From positions 37,696,001-37,760,000 of the forward strand of contig CM114274.1 in NCBI GenBank assembly GCA_050084515.1: DNA of 64,000 bases, read 5' to 3'. Positions 59,053 to 64,000 of this stretch are shown here, in pieces. The translations under genes and the position numbers were made by a program. This stretch comes from Blasia pusilla (lineage: Eukaryota > Marchantiophyta > Marchantiopsida > Blasiales). Each line of letters opens with the position of its first letter. Position 1 is the first letter of the stretch. The notes under the pieces were generated by a model. That model was not told the origin of the DNA. It was given only the letters and a program-made list of their open reading frames with translations, and made no database searches.

Positions 59053-60215
59053 CTACGGTCCTACATAAGGAATGGCCTCTACCAGCACTATACTCAAGCT
59101 AGCACGTATCATGGCTAAGCTTGGGTCAACAGTACCATCCACATTTGGAAGATGACATGGCGCACAATTACGCACATGGTCCTTCCAAACAACTCCATCA
59201 CGACCCTCCAACATGAGAACTCCAGAAGCTAACACCTCACGCACTTTTCGTAAAATAGTGACTGCCGTCACATCCAACGTTGTCGGGCAATCTGCTGCAA
59301 ATAGACATAGTCCCCCACATGGAACCTACGAATCGATGGTCGATAACCTCCACCCCGAATGGTTGCATACCGCAACGTATCCCTGTGTTGAGCAATGGCA
59401 AGATTCTCAAAGGCTGTTGGCATAACTCTCCGAAAGAGCTCCGCCCGTTGAGAACACACCCTCATCCACATCTCTGGGTCGTCAAGGTTCACCACCTTAC
59501 TAGACTCCCGACAATTCTTTCTTGGCAAGTCTGGATCTCGGCCGTATAATAAGAAAATAAGGTGAGAAGGAAGCCAAGGATGCTTGGCGATTGAACCTAT
59601 ACCCCATGGCTAACCATGGCAACTGAATATCCCAGTCTCCAAGATGCCCCTTTGTAGGCCATACTTGCGCAATGCCCTCTTCATAAATCGAACCACACGC
59701 TCAGCCAAACCATCCGCCTCGGATGATCTCGAGGCGTGGTCCGATGATCAATCAACGCCTTGTCACACAAGACCTGAAACTCACCCTGAAACTCGTACCT
59801 AGTCGGTCGACACTTGGTGGTGCACCAAAATGACTAAGCACTCTATCCGAACGCATCGCCGTTCCCTCACGTGCCTTGTCCGGTAATGCCACCAACTCAA
59901 TCCACTTGGAGAAGTGCTCCACCATCACCAACACATATCGATGATGTGTCGCATCCAACGGTAATGGTCCCGCAAAGTCCACACTCCAACGGTAACCCAA
60001 CCCCATAATAGGCAAGGGGTGTAATTGTGGTGTAGGGCATTAAATGATGCCCTCACCGGTTACAAACCATACAACGTGACACCAACCGCTGCACCTGAGT
60101 ATGCATGCCACGCCACCAATCTTGGCCAAGGAGTAAGCTATACGACGCTTTAACCCCAAAATGTCCCAACTCCTCATGGGCATGGGAAACATCAGAACTC
60201 AAAGGAACTCACGCC
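59053..60215 (-). pseudogene. Gypsy integrase remnant, reversed copy of the 34-kb family
   Basis: In reading order: HAHEELGHFGVK with CMVCNR (zinc-binding, about 60185-60060), then MPIMGLGYRWSVDFAGPLPL (first Asp) and MVEHFSKWIELVALPDKA. The second Asp region is garbled near 59815. Later come LAIAQHRDTLRYATIRGGGY, GDYVYLQQ and GVLMLEGRDGVVWKDHVRNC to DPSLAM. Many single-base deletions break the frame. The PHD finger seen at 35.7-35.9 kb is absent here; the frame ends shortly after DPSLAM. Confidence 0.8.
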
Positions 60216-61137
60216 GCGAGGTTTGCTTTGGAGGCGTTTGGAAGAGTCTCTTGGAAAAGTCTAAGAGAGGCGAAGCGTGGAACATAGTTGTGCGTTTCAT
60301 GCATTAGTGGTGCGACCAGGAAACCTAGACCAAACGCGAGCGAGACTTGAGAAGAGTTGAGTCTCGGAGGTTGGTTGCCAAGGAGAGGTGAGAACCGGTT
60401 TGGAACACGGCTAGCGTTTGGGAGAATCTGACTGTGTTTAGGACCATAACGTTGAGCTCCGAGATGCGTTCGGGACAAGTAAGGGCGCGTTGGAAAGCTG
60501 ATCTTGAGACGCTTCCAACGCACCAAAGATCTCAGCAAACGCATAAGTACAGGCTGAGATATTGGCCGAAAACGATTCAGAGAGCAATCGGGTTGAGGGC
60601 CAGTGAGAGGCCCAGGTGTCTTTCCTAAATGTAGGGGGCGGAGATCCCCAGAAGTACTAGTAAGGGAGTACCTTCTCTGAGATGTCTCGGGAAACGAAAC
60701 CCCACTTTGGGCGCCAAACGGCGTTTGAGGCACGGATGAAAGAGGAGTTTGCGCTGAAACCCGAAACCCAAACTGATCAAGGGAGTGGACTGCGCCACAC
60801 TTGGATTCCAACCAATTCACTTTGTGCGAGTCTTGGTGAGGAACTCATTGGATGTTCATCGGACAGATTGGAACCGCTAAGCGCGAAACGCCGTTCAGTT
60901 CTGAACCGACGAAAAGTCTGTCCCAAGTCTTCGAGACTTGCCGTGTTGAAACCGCGAAACTAGGAAGGTTGAGCTTGAAGAGAGTCGAGGCGAGAACTGG
61001 GAAAGTAATCCGCTGATTGATCCAGACCCGACTAACGAAGTGCGTGTTTGGATGCGGATCAGCGTTGAGAGCGTGACCATGAGCTACGCTTCGCAACAAA
61101 CAAGATTAACGTTCAAGGAGAGTAGGCGCCACGACCC

Positions 61138-61145
61138 GTGGTATC
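61138..61145 (+). promoter_or_regulatory. Possible gypsy primer-binding site
   Basis: tggtatca, the first eight bases of the common tRNA-Met-complementary primer site, lies between LTR-like sequence and gag. The match does not continue beyond eight bases. Confidence 0.4.
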
Positions 61146-61419
61146 AATTCCTTGATGGCGTGAACTTGGGGTCGTTGAAGATCTGGGCGTTTAGGGAGAA
61201 CTCAAGGTAGCCGGAAGACCCGACGCCGAGGACCAAGAGGCGAGGAGGAGATCTGAGAAAAAGGCGACGACTCGCAAATGACAAGAACCGAGGAAACCGC
61301 GAGTCAAAGCAAAAAGCCAAGAGCGAATCAATGCGGACCGGAGGTGGAATGCGACTCCGAGTCGGACATGAGGATGTTCCAACGAAAATCTTTCGCGGGA
61401 CCTTCGGGTCCAAACTTGA

Positions 61420-62330
61420 CCCGGCCTTTTATGCCCAAATGATGGGAGTGATGAAGGTGATGGCGGACCGAGCAAGGTGATCTCGAATTCAAGTCAAATG
61501 GAGCCTCTAGTTCTGGCAAGAAGCTTTGTAAGACTAATTTGCCAACGCCATTCACGGAATGGGGCGTTCTCGAAAGTGAGCGAGTTTTAACGGAACTCGA
61601 ACTCTATTTCAAGCGCAAAGGATGAACAAGACAAGGTGGTCTATGGCGGTACCACGTTTCAAGGATCACGCTCTCCATTGGTGGGCGGCTCACCGCAAAG
61701 AACATCTAGGTAGTGGGAAAAGCGTTGAGTTGGGAAGATTTCAAGGAGTTGATTGGGAATCGATTCACTCGGAATATCAACCGATGGCATGGAGGTGGTG
61801 AGGTTGCGCGAGTGGATCACTTGGTGCTTATGTGCGAGAGTTTAGTGCGCTCATGAGTGCACTTTCACGGATGAACATACTAAAAGGTGATCTTCTAAGT
61901 GGGCTCAAACCGAGTGCCGAGAAGGCTCTCTTTCGTATGCCTCACATCCCAAGGCGTGCGCGGACCTTTTGAGACTAGCCGAGCGGATTGGGGCGATGAG
62001 TCCAACACCAAACCCTTTGAGACAAAAAGTTTTTCTAAATTCTGAGAAGAATAAAGGGACATCAAGAGGGTTTGGAATGGGGGTGAGCGACCACGGAGGG
62101 TCTCGCCCTCCGAAACAAGTGGAACTCAACGAAGCCGAAGGGCGCCGTTCTGAAGTCAACGAATGCCAAAGTGATTTGTTATAATTGTGGCGAACCGGGC
62201 ATATGGCTAAGGAATGTGTGAGGCCCAAGGTTAGTAAACCGAGTATGATTGCGTTTGCCGCTAAGCATTTATCGGAGGGAGATCTAGATACATCTCTACA
62301 AGTCACCAAGAGAACGCCAATTTGGTTTAC
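61420..62330 (+). pseudogene. Gypsy Gag and zinc knuckle, frameshifted
   Basis: Shifting plus-strand frames give VLTELELYFKRKG (about 61590), a WWAAHRKEH stretch (61680-61705) and WEDFKELIGNRFT (about 61735-61770), typical of the retrotransposon Gag domain. Near 62175-62217 is a knuckle with CYNCGEPG; a one-base loss then shifts the frame before H and KEC of the CCHC. No uninterrupted frame exceeds about 70 residues. Confidence 0.75.
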
Positions 62331-62779
62331 CTAGGATCCAAGATCGCTAATCGCGATGTGATGTTGCTCGTTGATCAGTGCCGCACTCATTCTTGAGTCG
62401 AGAATCGTAAAACGTTGGGATTGCCACCACCAAAGCGGATGAACCCATTAGGTAGGATTAGCGGGAGGAAAATCCCACGGACATCAGATCTGGTTTTAGG
62501 GCTATTGTGAGATCGGAGTGTTTGAGTTGAAAGAGAATTTCTGATTTGCGAGATGGGCGGAATCGGGAGTCTTGGGAACACGTTCTTGGATGCGTATGAG
62601 GTGGAGCGAGGCGGAGACCTTTGAGGTTAAAGCGTCTTGGTTCAAATTGGTTCGTGAGGTGCCTAGAAAGCGGAGTTGGTGAACGCCATCACGAGGGCGA
62701 GTTTGGCGAGTTAGAGGAAGGATTCCTTTGCTTGATGAGGCAGTAGAGGATGAAGCAAGCGCAAGATCAGAGATCAGAA

Positions 62780-63560
62780 CTCAGCTTCAAGGAGATCCTG
62801 AAACACTCAAGAGAGTTGTGAAAGAATTTGAAGATGTGTTGACTAAGGAGCTTAGTGAGTTGCCACCACATAGGCGGTTGATCATAAGATAGAGGTGATA
62901 CCAGGATCTCAACCACCTTCAAAGGCACCATATAGGTTGAATCAAGAGGAACTTGCTGAGTTGAAAAGCAGTTGGGTGAACTCCTAGAGAGGGGTTACAT
63001 CCAGAGCAAGTCACCTTATGGGGCGCCCGTCCTCTTTGTCAAGAAGAAGGATGGGAAGTTGAGACTCTGTGTTGATTATCGTGGCGCTGAATAAAGTGGC
63101 GGTGAGAATAACTATCCTCTACGAGGATGGATGACCTCTTTGATCGATTGTCGGGTGCCAAGTATTTCAGCGGATTGACCTGAAATCAGGATATTATCGA
63201 TTCGGATTGCGAAGCGGAAGCTAAGGGCGAGATAGTTCGTTCGAGTTTGTAGTAATACCTTTCGGTCTTTATAATCGCCTCGGCGTTTACCACTTTGATG
63301 AACTCCATCTTTCACAAGGAGGCGGATGAGTTTGTGATCATCTATATAGATGACATACTCATCTATTCGAAAACACTAGAGAGCACGCCGACATTTGAAG
63401 CGGTGTTTGAGAAACTTAGGGCGAACAATTTGTATCGAATGCGGATAAAAGTGAGTTCGGTTTGCGAAGATCAAGTTCTTGGGACATGTGGTGGTCACGG
63501 ATGGAGTGAGTCGGACATGGAAAAGGTGGCCGATTGCGAATGGGAACCGCCTTCCACGGT
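62780..63560 (+). pseudogene. Gypsy reverse transcriptase, frameshifted
   Basis: Recognisable blocks: [53 protein letters not shown] followed by [31 protein letters not shown]-like, then FVIIYIDDILIYSK with the catalytic Y-I-D-D at about 63343-63354. Single-base changes break the frame several times between these blocks. Confidence 0.9.
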
Positions 63561-63749
63561 GAAGGGATCACGAAGGTTCATCCGGTATCGATTTACGGAC
63601 ATACGTGAAGAATTTTTCGGGCATAGTGAAACCTCACGGATTGGACCGCAAAGTTTGCCAATACTACATGGACCGAGGAAGTGGATAAAGCGTTCAATCG
63701 AGTCAAAGATCCTCTCGCAGGAACCGATTAAAGCGCGGAGTTTGAACAA

Positions 63750-64000
63750 CGTTAAAGTGCACCACGGATGCTAGTGATTTCGCGATTGCAGGAATGTTGG
63801 TGCAAAAGGAGACCAGCATCGAAAGCAAGAAGCTGACCGACACCGAAAGGAGATGGCCTACTCATGAGAAAGAGTTGTTTGCGGTGGTTCATTGCTTGAG
63901 GAAGTGGCGTCACTATTTGGGACTTCACGGGACTCGAGTATTCACCGATAACATATCGCTCAAGTATTTTGAGACCAGGATCGCGTGGCGCCAAAACAAC
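63750..64000 (+). pseudogene. Gypsy RNase H domain, partial at window end
   Basis: Plus frame reads TDASDFAIAGMLVQKETSIE, then RRWPTHEKELFAVVHCLRKW and VFTDNISLKYF, the RT-linked RNase H with its first Asp in TDAS and a Glu in HEKEL. It continues past the window edge, so the integrase of this element is not visible. Confidence 0.85.

Larger units (their letters stand above)
60216..64000 (+). mobile_element. Ty3/gypsy element, runs off the window end
   Basis: Non-coding leader, probably an LTR, to about 61137; then tggtatca (61138-61145) matching the start of the tRNA-Met primer site. Gag, zinc knuckle, RT and RNase H follow in order to the edge. The LTR boundaries could not be fixed because its 3' partner is outside the window. 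The left edge abuts the reversed integrase at 60215, so this element may have inserted into it or been joined by deletion. Confidence 0.65.

Noticed and set aside
60209-61555. Minus-strand frames of 203, 94 and 89 residues
   Set aside because: They lie in the non-coding leader or LTR of the plus-strand gypsy element and show no protein family features.

Overview
The window reads as nuclear DNA of a land plant. It has spliceosomal genes with many short introns, a chloroplast-targeted geranylgeranyl reductase, a thylakoid protein, a plant-type VPS33, and many plant transposon families (Helitron, CACTA, PIF/Harbinger, Ty1/copia, Ty3/gypsy, a LINE-like reverse transcriptase). Intergenic DNA is AT-rich and genes are GC-richer. 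I favour a seed-free plant such as a bryophyte, but the sequence alone does not settle this.

Four host genes are well supported. VPS33 (minus strand, 2241-10940) can be built as 22 in-phase exons giving 608 residues; it is the SM-family subunit of the HOPS/CORVET tethers. CHLP (minus, 18498-20063) is an intronless plastid geranylgeranyl reductase that supplies phytyl chains for chlorophyll and tocopherol. A three-exon gene (plus, 27948-29132) encodes a small single-span thylakoid protein resembling MPH1. An eight-exon gene (minus, 41143-45733) encodes a RING-H2 E3 ubiquitin ligase of about 916 residues. CHLP and the MPH1-like gene both serve the photosynthetic membrane, but nothing shows the four genes to be co-regulated.

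The rest is mostly transposon debris. Around 14.7-17.1 kb lie a receptor-kinase fragment and a broken Harbinger transposase. Short Helitron-like elements recur at 0.34, 22.6 (three in tandem), 25.1, 27.5 and 30.3 kb. A LINE-like reverse transcriptase (32.4-36.5 kb) is interrupted by a gypsy element whose integrase ends in a PHD finger. A copia remnant sits at 38.0-39.3 kb. Two unusual inverted-repeat structures follow at 39.46-39.98 kb.

The most striking region is 50110-56978. It is a gypsy-type retroelement (Gag, zinc knuckle, aspartic protease) whose protease runs in the same reading frame into a DRM/DNMT3-like C5-cytosine DNA methyltransferase. About 1 kb at each end is an inverted copy of the other. 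The element is broken by stops and frameshifts here, but it implies an intact relative that carries its own DNA methyltransferase. A second lineage in the window (33.7-36.1 kb, with a related integrase at 59.1-60.2 kb) carries the PHD finger. The window ends inside another, frameshift-ridden gypsy element (about 60.2-64.0 kb).
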